The notes: generated from the letters alone by a model not told the origin. 64,000 bases of DNA from Clarkia xantiana subsp. parviflora (GCA_036873135.1 JAPTYO010000023.1:7885834-7949833); one strand, 5' to 3'. Counted from the stretch's first letter, positions 46,111 through 57,799 are shown. Numbers and translations: made by a program.

Positions 46111-47380
46111 CCTTCGGAGAATACGGCGTCTCTGAAGAGTCTGCGTACGTGGACACCACCAGGAGTATAGTACCTGCCACGACACGACAAATATCAAGAC
46201 AAGGAAAATTTCCGAAGAACCGGAAATACTCCGACACCCGACCAACGACAACAACCAAAGATCCAAAGACACCCAGCGAAGATAGTCAACATGAGTCAAG
46301 CACACCACGACAACCAAGTTGAATAATTTTATCCGAGCCTAAGGTCGAGCTTTGGAAAAAATTACCATTACACCCTCCAACAAAGATTAACACACCAACG
46401 GCGGCACGACATCAAATTCAAGAGCGAGATAACCCAATCGGACAAGAAACCATATCCGGACGACCGGCAAACATTTTTCCCCAAAATCCACAACTACCAA
46501 CGGCTATCTACGGCAATCCCACATTCAATCAAATTTCGGCAATCAAGCATCGGCAATCAAACATCGGCAATCAAATATCAACGATTCGAAAATCGACATT
46601 TTATACGGTAACGGAAAGGAAAAGAATGGACCTTCGGAAAACCCGACCCGATGTGGTAAACGGGTCCGGAAGTTGAATTTTGAAGACCGCCGGAATCAGT
46701 TCCCCGCCGGAGCCTCGATTTTCCCGCCGCCGGAGTCGAGCTTCGCCTAGCCCCGTCCTTCCCGCCGCCGTAGCCGTCCGCCGTAGCCACAGAAGGCCTC
46801 GCCGTCGCGAATAGCGGCTTCCGTTGCCTCAGCCGTGGTCCGCGCTGTCGTGGGTCGTCGTCCACCGGGGGTCACGTCGCCGTTCGCCGGGGACTGTGGC
46901 GTCGTCTTCAGCTGGGCCTCCTCTCACCGGAGTTGCTGGTCGGATTTCTGCCTCTTGGTGGAAACTCCGGCCGGCCCTTACCTTGGGGGTGCTCTCCAAT
47001 CTTTCTTGCTCTCCAAGGATGAGTGAAAAAAGAAGATGGTGGCTATGGTGGCTCTTTGAGATGAAATCCCGGCACGAATTTGGAGCACAAGTCATTTAGT
47101 TGCATTCGTATCACACCCCTGTGCAAGTTTGTATTTTTTGAGTATACACCTGTAGCAGAGATAAGTTTATTACTCCCGCCTCAGACGGACGCGTGCCTAG
47201 GCACACGTCCGTGCTACTCTGACGTTTACAATTCCTCTATCTCATTAGACAGGGAGGCAGAGTCAGAGGCACGCATCCATGGGTAAGCAGGCATTCAGAC
47301 AAGAAGGTAAAATCCCGGTTTCAAATTGCGCGTGTCATACCATCCTGAAATAGAGTCAATCAAGGGTTAAGCCATTGGTT
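46111..47380 (-). promoter_or_regulatory. Upstream region of the C antisense gene
   Basis: About 1.3 kb lies between the antisense start and the purine tract. It contains repeated 'CGGCAATCAA' phrases (46540-46580) and a GC-rich stretch near 46680-46990. Short frames here are not conserved in D. At the site where D has TATAAAGG, C reads TGTAATGG on the same strand. Confidence 0.4.
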
Positions 47381-47394
47381 GACTCGGGGGCATG
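47381..47394 (+). other. Element C polypurine tract
   Basis: GACTCGGGGGCATG directly before the TGATGG start of the 3' LTR. D has the same tract on the other strand (57800-57813). Confidence 0.75.
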
Positions 47395-48295
47395 TGATGG
47401 ATATACGCCCAATTTGAACCCGTTGACTTCCAAACCGTTGTATTTTTATCGTCCCATCGCCAATTGTAAATCGAAACTTCAACCCGGACACTTCGCGAGA
47501 ACATCGACGGCTCGGACGGGGCCGAAGCGCCCGTCCGACATAGGCGAACTCACCTAGGTGAGGTTGGGTGGCCACACCCGACCCGATCTCCCCTAGGGGA
47601 GATCGGGTCGGCCAACCCGATCTCTCCTAGGAGAGATCGGGTCGGCCAACCCGATCTCTCCTAGGAGAGATCGGGTTGGCCGACCCGATCTCTCCTAGGA
47701 GAGATCGGGTCGGCCAACCCGATCCCTCCTAGGAGGGATGGGGTTGGCCAACCCCACCCTCCCTAGGAGGGGTTGGGTGTCCTCACCCAACCCCTACCCT
47801 TGGGGGTCGGATTTCTCCCCCCCCAAGGGTCCCGACACCACATTCGGACTCCCATGCTCGGTCCACTCCGCCTACCTCCTCCGAATCCTAAGGTCTTAAT
47901 TATGTGCTTAAAGGTTAATTAATTGTGTTTAAAGGCTAACGATGTCATTAAGCCACCTTAATGACACCGTTGCCTATAAATACCCCACCTTCACAACTCA
48001 TTTGATCATCTTGGCCATTTGGACATTTTAGCTCTGACATCTCTCTAGCTTTATCTCTCTAGAAAAGTACTGACTTAGGCATCGGAGAGGGTTCACCAGG
48101 CACCACCCCCCCCTCCTCCGTGTCTGGTATTGCCCCTTCTGCAGGGTAGAAGGAGAGAAGAAGCAGAGGAAGGAAGGAAGGAAAGGAGAAGATAGACTAA
48201 GGCAGAGCAGCTCAGGAACATCGGATCACACACATCCCCCGTAAGGAGTGAGATCAAAGCTGACACCCCGTTGACCTAGATCTCATAACTTAACA
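47395..48295 (+). repeat. Element C 3' LTR
   Basis: Nearly identical to the 5' LTR except for extra GATCTCTCCTAGGAGAGATC palindromic units in 47570-47830. The TATA box is at 47975-47982. It is followed by the CGGGG duplication. Confidence 0.93.
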
Positions 48296-48300
48296 CGGGG

Positions 48301-48520
48301 TTCCCAAGTAGAAGTGATGCATCCCTCCCGGAGAGCTGCATCATAAGCGGTGCTAGAGATTTCATTCAAAGCATAATCAAAGTTGAAGGGCTTTCTTCCC
48401 CCAGAGCTGGATCCACTGTCTGAAAAGTAGCAATGGCAAGGAAGGCACAGTGGGATTTTCGGAAAACTACAAACAAGGAAAAGATAAGTAGGCAACGAAG
48501 AAGAAATCCTTACCAGACAT
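48301..48520 (-). pseudogene. Element B antisense gene (aORF), 5' end, separated by C
   Basis: Exon 1 is complement 48514-48520 (ATGTCTG followed by GTAAGG). Exon 2 starts at 48419 after TTTTCAG and continues on the far side of C at 37996. The predicted sequence 'YALNEISSTAYDAALREGC' matches 'FAVNEISETSYEVALREGC' of E. Confidence 0.8.
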
Positions 48521-48744
48521 GACGAATTGGAGGAATGAACTAGGCGTTGCCGGGAAGATGATCGGAAAAGCACTAAGGGGAATCGAGGAACCCCCTCGGA
48601 TTTGGCAGTTATCCACAAGGCATCGAGGAAACGTAAAGGAGAAGACTAGTATTGAGTGACTATGCCAAGGGAAAGATCCCCGATTCCAAGGTCGGGAGTT
48701 GAAAGACACGACGAACTAAAAGTCCCTCATGTCTTGGGGGCAAA
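48521..48744 (-). promoter_or_regulatory. Short upstream region of the B antisense gene and B polypurine tract
   Basis: Only about 225 bp separate the antisense start from the 3' LTR, against about 610 bp in E, and no TATA box is visible. The purine tract TGTCTTGGGGGCAAA is at 48730-48744. Confidence 0.5.
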
Positions 48745-49440
48745 TGATGGGTTCGACTACAGCCGTTAGGCCCTATTAACGGTGAGGAAACGGCAAATAG
48801 GCCCGCTGGGCCCTAAACGAAGGCCAAGATGGCCCAGGCTAAGGATCCCGACGAAGGAAGTCCGAGGATGAGAGGTCCCGACAGAGTCGGACCTGACAGG
48901 CGAGCTGAACGCTCCTGACGAGATGCCTCTCAGTAGGCCCCGGTGACGAATCCCTGAGAACAATAGGCCCTGTCACGATGACGAGGGGCCCTGAGCGGTG
49001 ACACAACGAGATAACTCTGGAGTCCCCGATGTTAGTCGGGACTCGTTATCAAAGGATAAGGCCGAGATACGCGGAACGTGGTTAAGATACACGGAGCGTG
49101 GCCGAGATACGCGGGGCGTGGCCGAGATAAGCGAGATCATGGCCTAGATAGGCAGGATCACACCCGAGATACGCGGGATACGGGCTAACCACCCCCAACG
49201 GTTCACCAGGTAACTGAGGTATCTCTTCGCCTATAAAAGGGCAAGAGGTCACCTCAGATCACTTACGTTGAAATACATTACTTGAGATTACTGCTTGCCA
49301 GTCCGTACGAGATACTCATTTAAGAATCGGAGATGGATTCTGGGTCACCGCCCGGTCTATCCCCTCTTGCAGGATTGCGTGGAGCGAAGGAGCTAGGATC
49401 GTCGTCAAAGACCGTACCGGAGTTCCACCGTGATCCAACA
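48745..49440 (+). repeat. Element B 3' LTR
   Basis: It matches the 5' LTR but has about 40 bp more of the 'GCCGAGATACGCGG' repeat in U3. The TATA box is at 49242-49249. It is followed by GCTGC and the resumed E antisense gene. Confidence 0.92.
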
Positions 49441-49445
49441 GCTGC

Positions 49446-50728
49446 TACTCCAGCACGGGCCACGACTCCACGGGCGCCGATGACGGAGGAGACCCCGACG
49501 GAAGCTCAGTTCCGTCAGGTGACTGACTTGGAGGCTTCTCCTTCCTCCGAGGAGCTGAATGAGGGTGGCCTGCTTCGCCGAAAGCCAGGCCGGAGCATCC
49601 TGAAGCCCACCGTGGAGGATGTGTCCCGGAGTCCTCCCCCAGAGTTCCGCATTCCAACTCCCGAGCCTCCGACCGAAGTGGCTCCTCAGGCTGAGGCTTC
49701 CAGGGTCATTCCTCCTCTCCCAGTGGATGAAAATCTTTACAAGGTTTTCACCCCCGACCAGGAGACTGTACCCTGGAACCCGATCGAGTCTCTCCAAGGG
49801 GTCCCGCTGCAACGGGGGGACCTTCAGCCTGATTTGGCCCTGCATCTGCTGGCAGGGTCAATTCCTCCAGCCTTGAGGCGGCTAATCTCCTTGGCGCGGG
49901 AGGACATCGAGGAGGAGCTCCGCGCTATGGCCATCCGTCGGATGGAGGTAAAACTTTACCTTTGCTTTGTTTTCTTCATTGTTCTTGCCTTCGACCATCG
50001 GATTCTAATCCTTTTTCTCTTTCGTCTTAGGAAACCGCGGACCAGCAGCGCTGCTTCGGCTTCATCCTGGCTCTGAAGGGTGCGTTGGAGGAGGCACAAG
50101 CCAAGTCGGACCCCGACGTTTTGGCCAAGCTCCAAGCGGACCTCGACGAGGCTGTAGCGGCCAGGGAGAAGATAGCCAAGGAGCGGACTCTCCTCGACGA
50201 GATGATACGAGCCTGCAAAAGCAGGTTCATGATCATGAGGCCGTCCTGCGTCGGGAGCGGAGGAAAGCCCAGGAGGATCAGCGGCGGAACGAGTCGGAGA
50301 AGAGGCAGCTCCTCCACGAGAAGGGTGTTTTCGTGGAAGCTCTCGCGGAGGCCAAGGCGAAACTTGAAGCCGAGAAGGCTGAATTTTCTGCCAAGCTGGC
50401 TGAGGCAAAGGCTCAGGGTCGCGAGGAGTATCGGAACTCCGATGTTTTCCAGGCGGATGCCGTGAAGTTCTGCAAAACCGAGGTGGAGAACATTCTGTTC
50501 AAAGCCGTCGAGGAGCTCTACACGGCATACGAGGATTCCATCGACTTCAAGAAGTCCGAGACCCTTGCCCCCATCGCAGAGAAGTACTTCAACCTCCCCG
50601 CGGAGAGTGAAGAGACTGATGCCGCGGACCCGACTCCGCGGACTGCGGAGCCTTCTGCCCAGGCCCCTCCGAATCCTACTCCTTCCGAAGCTGCTGAGGA
50701 CCCAACTTCCAACAAGGACCAAGCTTAA
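49446..50728 (+). pseudogene. Element E antisense gene (aORF), 3' part
   Basis: Exon 3 resumes after B and ends at 49947 (GGAG followed by GTAAAAC). The last exon is 50031-50728. A Pro/Glu-rich middle ('EASPSSEELNEGG') leads to a heptad-rich Ala/Glu/Lys/Leu stretch ('EALAEAKAKLEAEKAEF') predicted to be coiled coil, ending NKDQA-stop. A frameshift lies near 50225. The intron (83 nt) matches one at the same place in B. Confidence 0.8.
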
Positions 50729-50889
50729 TGCTCTATTTTTTAAGTCCTTGTAATTTTCCTCCTTGTATCCTCCTTTATATTGTGTATCGGAACCTTCAGG
50801 CCTTTGAGCCTTTATATAAGAAATTTCTTTCATCTGTTTTGGTCCCGATAATCATTGCATCATTTTACAGCAAATTTAGGTTCGTTACT

Positions 50890-51830
50890 TAAAACTTTCC
50901 AATGCACCACTTAAGGTGACTTCATACATCCTTCTGATGCTTTACTCGAGACTTTACCACTTAAGGTTTCTTGTCTACTCGGGACTTCACCACTTAAGGT
51001 TTCTCGTCCATTCGGGACTTCACCACTTAAGGTTTCTCGTCCAATCGGGACTTCACCACTTAAGGTTTCTCGTCCAATCGGGACTTCACCACTTAAGGTT
51101 TCTCGTCCAAATCACTTAATGTGATTTCGTATGTCTTTTCGTGACATTTTCCTCGGGACTTTACCACTTAAGGTTTCTCATCCATGCCTTTCAAGGCAAC
51201 TTTACACATCACTTGAGATGATTTTTCGCACCCCTTAAGGTTTTTATCGCGCCATTCTAGACGACTTAATCGTACCCCTTAGGGCTTTTACCGCGTCATT
51301 CCAGACGACTTAATCGTACCCTTTAAGGCTTTTTGCTGCATCATATAGACGACTTATGCGAACCCGTTAGGGCTTTTTCGTACCCTTTAAGGCTTTTTGC
51401 CGCATCATATATACGACTTACGCGGACCCGTTAGGGCTTTTTCGTACCCTTTAAGGCTTTTTGCCGCATCATATAGACGACTTACGCGGACCCGTTAGGG
51501 CTTTTTCGTACCCTTTAAGGCTTTTTGCCGCATCATATAGACGACTTACGCGGACCCGTTAGGGCTTTTTCGTACCCTTTAAGGCTTTTTGCCGCATCAT
51601 ATAAACGACTTACGCGGACCCGTTAGGGCTTTTTCGTACCTAGGCTTTTGGTTGCATCCTAAAGACGACTTACTCATACCCCGTAGGCCTTTTGTCCGTA
51701 CCTCGAAAGGCTTTTTGTCGCGCCATAAAGGCGACTTACTCGTACCTCATAAGGCTTTTTATGGTACCTCATAAGGCTTTTTATCGTACCTCGGGAGGCT
51801 TTTGTCGCGTCCTTCAGGACGTTTTACTAA
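50890..51830. repeat. Two tandem arrays at the pol/aORF convergence in E
   Basis: One array has a 33-bp unit (CACCACTTAAGGTTTCTCGT..., about 50940-51115). The other has a 64-bp unit (CGTACCCTTTAAGGCTTTTT..., repeating at 51379, 51443 and onwards to about 51640), with degenerate units to 51830. Both share an AAGGTGACTT/AAGTCG-like core with the B array, so they may descend from one ancestral repeat. Confidence 0.85.
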
Positions 51831-51954
51831 CAGTTAGAATAAATCTAAAAGCAATAGGATCGAAGGCAACTTCTTTTATTCATTAACAACTCAAAGCTGG
51901 CTTACATCGGATCTTTATCGATAGATAATTTGCGCCATTCGCAGCGACTTAATA

Positions 51955-54900
51955 TCAAACATGATACTTCTTCAAGTGTGCGCCACTGAAGGAATGCTTC
52001 AACGTCTTGCCATCAAGGTCCTCTAGCTTGTACGCATTCGGGGCTGGCATCCCTACGATCTTGTAAGGTCCTTCCCATTTCGGTGATAGCTTGTTGATCC
52101 GATCTTGATGAACGAACTCGTTCCTCCGCCAGACAAGTTCTCCAATGAAGAATTGTCGGGACTTGACACGCCGATTATAATATCGGGCTGTTGCCAGACG
52201 CATCCGAGCCTGAACTTCATCCGCCTTCCACCTTTTCTCCTCGAGCAAGTCTAAGTCTAGACGTCTCATTTCCTCGTTCGTTAGAGGCTCATAATACCTC
52301 CTGCGATGAGACGCCACCGCTATCTCCACGGGGGCAACTGCCTCCGTGCCATATACAAGGCCAAACGGAGTCTCCCCTGTCGACTGCTTGGGTGTTGTTC
52401 TAACAGCCCACATCACATTTTCAAGTTCATCCAGCCAATGACCTTGCAAGACGTAGACTCTCTTCTTCAGGCCATCCATCACGATCTTGTTGGCTGATTC
52501 GACTTGGCCGTTAGTCTGAGCATGGTGGACGGAAGCTGTCCGATGCTCAATGTTCAATTCCTCCAGGTACTCCTTCAACTGAGCCCCATTGAACGGAGGG
52601 CCATTATCGCTGATCAACACTCGAGGAACCCCATACCGGGATATGATCTGAGTTTGAAGGAACTTGAGGATCTGCTGCCCCGTCGTCTTGGCCAACGCCT
52701 TAGCCTCTATCCACTTCGAGAAGTAATCGATGGCCACGAGTAAATACTTGCACTGACCTTTTGCTTGTGGAAGAGGTCCCACCAAATCAATGCCCCATTG
52801 TGCGAAGGGCCACGCACTCCTAATGGACATCAAGTCCGCGGCAGGAGCCACGATATTTGGAGCGTACCTCTGGCATGCATCACAGGATTGGACCATCGCT
52901 GTCGCGTCCTTGTTCATCGAAGGCCAATAGTAGCCTAGATTCAACGCCTTCCTCACGATGGATCGGGCCCCTTCATGACAGGCCGCGACTCCCTCGTGCA
53001 GCTCTCTCAGGATCCGATTCGTATCAGGCTCCGCCACACATTTCAGAAAAGGCTTTACATGCCCCCTCTTGTATAACTGGTTGTCCACCATCACGTAGTC
53101 GTTCGCGATTCGACGCAACCTGACAGCTGCCACTTCATCATCGGGGAGTGCCCCCGTAGTCAGGTATGTGGCCATCGGGGTCATCCAGGTGGGTTTCTCT
53201 TCCTCCTCCGATCCTGCTTCAATAGCGCAAACCTCCGTCGGATCGATGGTTGAGATAATCACTCTCTCCAGGAAGTGCACCTTCCGATTCTCCTCAGGGA
53301 CCACTCCTAGAGCAAACTTGCTTAAGGCGTCTGCCTCCGCATTTTCTTCTCTCGGGATTGCCTCGATGTCGAAGCTTTTGAAGCTTCCCTTCAAAGTCTG
53401 CACCTCGTGCAAATACTTCCTCATTGTCGGGCTCTTGGCTTCATAGTTCCCCTGGACTTGATTCACGATCAAGCTGGCATCGCACTTCACTTTTAAATGA
53501 TTGACTCCCATGCCCTTGGCAATTTTAAGGCCCGTGATGAGAGCCTCGTACTCAGCTTCATTGTTTGTGGCCCTAAACGTCAAGGCCAAGGCATATCGCA
53601 AGGGCTCGCCTCCACCGGGCGGTATCAATACGAATCCTGCCCCCAATCCTTCTACACTCGATGAACCATCAGTGTACATCTCCCAAGTGTTCTCCTCTTT
53701 TGGCTGTTCTGGCTGTTCTGCTATCGGGACCTCCATGGTTGCCCCCTCTATAGGACCCGCTTCTTGTAGATCGGGTGCTGTAGACTCAGCTATAAAATCC
53801 GCCAATGCCTGGCCCTTAATAGCAGTTCTCGGAGCAAAATGAATACGGAACTCCGTAAGCTCGATGGCCCATTTCACCAATCTCCCCGACGCTTCCGGTC
53901 GGTTCAAAAAGTGCTTCAAGGGCTGATTAGTTAACACCGTAACCTCGTGGGCATGGAAGTAAGGCCGTAGCTTTCGAGCGGCAACAATCAACGCAAAGAG
54001 ATACTTCTCAATAGTGGGATAATTCATTTCAGATTTGGCAAACACCTTGCTTACATAATAGACAGGCACTTGGTTGCCCTTGACAATCTTAATCAAAATA
54101 GAACTAACAGCAACTTCAGAAACAGCCAAATAGAGATAAAGCGGCTCGCCTGGAACCGGTTTCCCCAACGGCGGGAGGGTACGGAGGTGCTGCTTGAGTG
54201 CTTGAAATGCCTCCTCGCACTTGTCGAACCATTCAAACTTCTTGTGAGCCCTTAGCACATAAAAAAATGGCATGGCCCTGTCACTCGCCTTGGATAGGAA
54301 TCGATTCATCGCGGCCAACCGGCCATTCAACACTTGAACCTCCCGATGGGTCTTCGGAGACTGCATCTCTTCGATTGCTCGCAGCTTCTCGGGATTCACC
54401 TCGATCCCTCTTTGGCTCACCATGAACCCTAGGAATTTCCCCGAGTTCACCCCGAAAGCGCACTTGTCCGGATTCAAACGAACCTGATGAAACTTCATCC
54501 GCTCAAACGCCGCCGCCAAGTTTTGGACATGATCTCCTGCCTGACGGGATTTCACGAGCATGTCATCCACATACGCCTCCATAGTCTTTCCCAGCATGTC
54601 CCCGAACAAATTGTTCACCATCCTCTAGTAGGTTGCTCCGGCATTGATCAATCCGAAGGGCATTACGTCGTAGTGATAGACGTCACTATCGGCATAGAAG
54701 GCCGTATGGGGGGCATCCTCCTTCGCCATCTTGATCTGGTTGTAACCAGAATAGGCATCCATGAAGCTTAGCAGCTCGTGTCCCGATGTGGCATCCACCA
54801 ACTGGTCAATCCTCGGGAGCGGATAGCAATCCTTCGGGCATTCCTTGTTCAAGTCTCGGAAATCGACACACATCCTCCACTTCCCATTACTCTTTCGCAC

Positions 54901-55290
54901 CAGGACTGGGTTAGCGACCCAAGTCTGGAATCGGAGCTCCTTGATGAATCCAGCGTCGAGCAGTCTGCCCACCTCTGGCTGGATCGCGATCCTTTTATCC
55001 GCGCCCATCAGACGCCTCCTCTGCGCGATAGGCTTGATCGCGAGATCAATCTTCAGCTCGTGCACTATCACGTCGGGACTGATTCCTGGCATATCGCCCG
55101 GGGACCAGGCAAACAGCTCCTTGAACTCCTTCAAGAGCTCGATTAACTCTCGGGCTCTTTCCTCCGACAAAGCAGCCCCGATCTTCACCTTCCTTCGAGG
55201 TCCATCAATCTCAACCTCCTTCAGATCTTCCATGGGGGCGGGACGCCCAAACTCTTCTCGAGGATCGGCATCAGTCTGTAGGACAGCCAT
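51955..55290 (-). pseudogene. Element E pol: RT, RNase H, integrase, one stop
   Basis: The minus-strand frame from 55290 runs through the linker and the RT fingers ('RMCVDFRDLNKECPKD') to a TAG at 54622-54624, where relatives have CAG (Gln). It then continues in the same frame for 888 codons to 51955. This part has YVDDM, a complete RNase H (YTDGSS, 'NNEAEYEALITGL', 'KCDASLIVNQ'), and integrase with the zinc region and D-D-E residues ('GIDLVGPLP', 'LISDNGPPFNG', 'NGQVESANK'). It ends HLKKYHV-stop. This is the best-preserved pol in the window, with a single stop from RT onwards. Confidence 0.88.
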
Positions 55291-56892
55291 GGCTTCCCTC
55301 CTTCTCCTTCAGGTGGCGTTGACATAACACTTTCGCGATGCCACCTGGTCACCTCTCCGACCCCATTGTCAGTTGGGAACTTCATCTTCTGGTGGACGGT
55401 TGAAGCAACTGCCATGAGAGGGTTGATGGTGGTCCTCCCGATAATAGAGTTATACGTCCCCGCCGATTCTACCACGACGAAATCCACGTTCCGCCGTTCT
55501 ATCTTCCAGCCACTACCAAACTCCACCGGTAAGGTAATCATCCCCAATGGATAGGAAGTAGATCCAGAGAATCCCACCATCGGGAAGTTCACCTGCGTCA
55601 GGTCCTTCTTCGTCTTTCCCATGGCCTCCAGGGCATCCATGAAAAGAATGTCGGAGGAGCTCCCTCCGTCTATCAGGATCCGCTTCATCTAGAATCCGTC
55701 CACATCCAGGGTCACGACCAAGGCGTCATCGTGGGGGCTTTCCACGCCTATCAAATCCTCCGCTGAGAAAGAAATCACCATTTCTTCCTTTATAGTCCAC
55801 GACCGGGACCTCTTTCCTAACACCACAGCAGCAGAGATGCGGGAAGCGTAATTCTCCCGAGAAGCGGAGGTGTCACCTCCCGCTGCCATTCCTCCGTGAA
55901 TGACGTTAATGGTCCCCCGCCTCTCTTTACGGGCACCGGAACCGGAGGCTTCCGACTCAACCTTCTTCTTCTTCGGGGATCGATCACGGGACTTGGAACG
56001 GGACCGCGACCGAGTTTTGGAACGGGATCGGCACCGTCCCCTTCCGACGAACTCCTTCAGCTTCCCCTTTTGGATCAGCTTCTCTATCTCCTTCTTCAGC
56101 TCCCGACAGTTATCTGTGTCGTGACCATTGGCTCGATGGTACCGACAGTAACGGTCAGAGCGGCCTCCCAAGAATTCACCCTCTTTCCTCGGGGGGTATC
56201 GGGCGAGACCCTGCCGATCCATCACAGCCAGCACGGAGGTCAATCGAGCTGTTGATGGGGACAGTACGACCCTCGCGGTTATCCTTCCTCGGAGGACGCT
56301 TGTCCTCCCTTCTCTCAGGGCGACCACGGCTCCTACTTCCCTCCGATTTGTCGCTCCCTTTGTGATCATCCTGACTTCGGAGGATCAAGCTCTCCAGTAG
56401 AAATCTTCGACTCCTGGACGTCGATTTGCTGTTTCACCCTCGCTTGCAGGGCCTCCATGCTCCACACAGCCTTCGCGGCTACACTGTGCATCAGATCGAA
56501 CCATATGGAGCAGTTAGGTTCCGAAGGAAAGTGCGGATGGTCTCGCCCTCTGATATCTCTTCATCGATCTCCGCAGCACTGGCAGTGAACCGTTGGTAGT
56601 AGTACGCCAACGATTCATTTGATCTCTGCACCACCTGGGTCAAAGACCTCACGCTCTTCAGGAGACGCCTACGACCTTGATATTGCTTGATGAAGCGATC
56701 GTGCATATCAGCCCAGCACGTAATGCTTCCCGGCGGGAGGCTGAAAAACCAGGTCATGGCCCTTTCTCCCAGGGTGATCGGGAACAGCGAACACACGAGA
56801 TCATCATTCGAGGTCCTACCCATACAAGCTTGGACATGCCTCTGAACATGGCGGACCGGGTCTCCTTCACCATCGTACTCCTTGATGGTCGG
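55291..56892 (-). pseudogene. Element E gag and protease, truncated by element D
   Basis: From the D junction leftwards: a Gag core fragment ('SLFPITLGERAMTWFFSLPPG', 'EISEGETIRTFLRNL'), a zinc knuckle (CRYHRANGHDTDNC near 56120), an Arg-Ser-rich block and 'RRGTINVIHGG'. Then comes a TAG at 55689-55691, followed by protease (ILIDGGSSSDIL). A 7-bp loss near 55345, relative to B, shifts the frame before the RT linker. Gag is cut at 56892, at 'GDGEPDG' coding sequence, by the LTR of D. Confidence 0.82.
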
Positions 56893-57799
56893 TGTTAAGT
56901 TATGGGATCTCGGTCAACGGGGTGTCGGCTTTGATCCCACTCCTTATAGGGGGATGTGTGTGATCCGGTCTTCTCAAGTCGCCTTGTCTTTGCCTATGTC
57001 CTTCTTCCGTTCCTTCTTCCCTTGGTTCCTTCTCTTCTTCTCTCCCTTTGCCCTGCAAAAGGGGCAATACCAGACACGGAGGAGGGGGGGTGGTGCCTGG
57101 TGAACCCTCTCCGATGCCTAAGTCAGAACTATATTTCTAGAGAGATAAAGCTAGAGAGATGTCAGAGCTAAATTGTTCAAATAGTCAAGATGTTCAAATG
57201 AGTTGTGAATGTGGGGTATTTATAGGCAACAATGTCATTAAGGTGGCTTAATGACATCGTTAACCTCTAAACACAATTAATTAACCTTTAAGTATATAAT
57301 TAAGACCTTAGGATTCGGAGGAGGTAGGCGGAGTGGACCGAGCATGGGCGTCTGAGAGTGGTGTCGGGACCCTTGGGGGGGGAGGAATCCGACCCCCGAG
57401 GGTAGGGGTTGGGTGAGGGCACCCAACCCCTCCTAGGGAGGGTGGGGTTGGCCAACCCCATCCCTCCTAGGAGGGATCGGGTTGGCCGACCCGATCTCTC
57501 CTAGGAGAGATCGGGTTGGCCAACCCGATCTCTCCTAGGAGAGATCGGGTTGGCCAACCCGATCTCCCCTAGGGGAGATCGGGTCGGCTGACCCGATCTC
57601 CCCTAGGGGAGGTCGGGTGTGGCCACCCAACCTCACCTAGGTGAGTTCGCCTCCGTCGGACGGGCGCTTCGGCCCCGTCCGAGCCGTTGATGTTCTCGCG
57701 AAGTGTCCGGGTTGAAGTTTCGATTGGAAATCATAAATGGGACGATAAAAATACAACGGTTTGGAAGTCAACGGGTTCAAATTGGGCGTATATCCATCA
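56893..57799 (-). repeat. Element D 3' LTR
   Basis: Minus strand: TGATGGATATACGCCC... to ...CATAACTTAACA. The TATA box (minus TATAAATA) is at 57217-57224, and a palindromic CTCCTAGGAG-type block at 57400-57650. R/U5 differs from C over about 120 bp near the 3' end. Confidence 0.9.

Larger units (their letters stand above)
37997..48295 (+). mobile_element. Element C: non-autonomous Tat-type retroelement with Gag-PR-Gag' and a spliced antisense gene
   Basis: LTRs at 37997-38790 and 47395-48295 are flanked by CGGGG (37992-37996 and 48296-48300). The only sense-strand frame is 38842-42090. It contains Gag and protease but no reverse transcriptase, RNase H or integrase, whose place is taken by a second Gag-like domain. 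Next come a tandem array (42355-43280), the intact antisense gene (43715-46110, minus), its upstream region and the purine tract. In about 460 bp of LTR compared by eye I saw one substitution and one homopolymer difference, so the insertion is recent. It must have used enzymes supplied by another element. Confidence 0.93.
28875..49440 (+). mobile_element. Element B: Tat-type retrotransposon inserted in E, hosting C
   Basis: LTRs at 28875-29529 and 48745-49440 are flanked by GCTGC (28870-28874 and 49441-49445). The primer site, gag and pol run on the plus strand to about 34980. Then come a 26-bp tandem array, the antisense gene (minus, 35532-48520) and the purine tract before the 3' LTR. Element C interrupts exon 2 of the antisense gene. 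Without C the element is about 10.3 kb. Pol is closely related to that of E, so both belong to one family. Several stops, frameshifts and a deletion in RNase H make this copy non-functional. Confidence 0.93.
26139..56892 (-). mobile_element. Element E: outermost Tat-type retrotransposon, hosting B and D
   Basis: The 3' LTR is at 26139-26877, preceded by the bases ACCAA (26134-26138). Rightwards follow the purine tract, the plus-strand antisense gene (split by B), a tandem-repeat array (50890-51830), and the minus-strand pol and gag (51955-56892). Gag is cut by the insertion of D at 56893. The rest of gag, the primer site and the 5' LTR lie beyond the window, so the matching target duplication cannot be checked. 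Removing B (28875-49440 plus one GCTGC) rejoins the antisense gene. E is the oldest member of the nest. Confidence 0.85.

Noticed and set aside
46578..47099. GC-rich frames upstream of the C antisense gene
   Set aside because: The corresponding D region (58488-58868) has different frames and interrupted similarity, so there is no sign of coding constraint.
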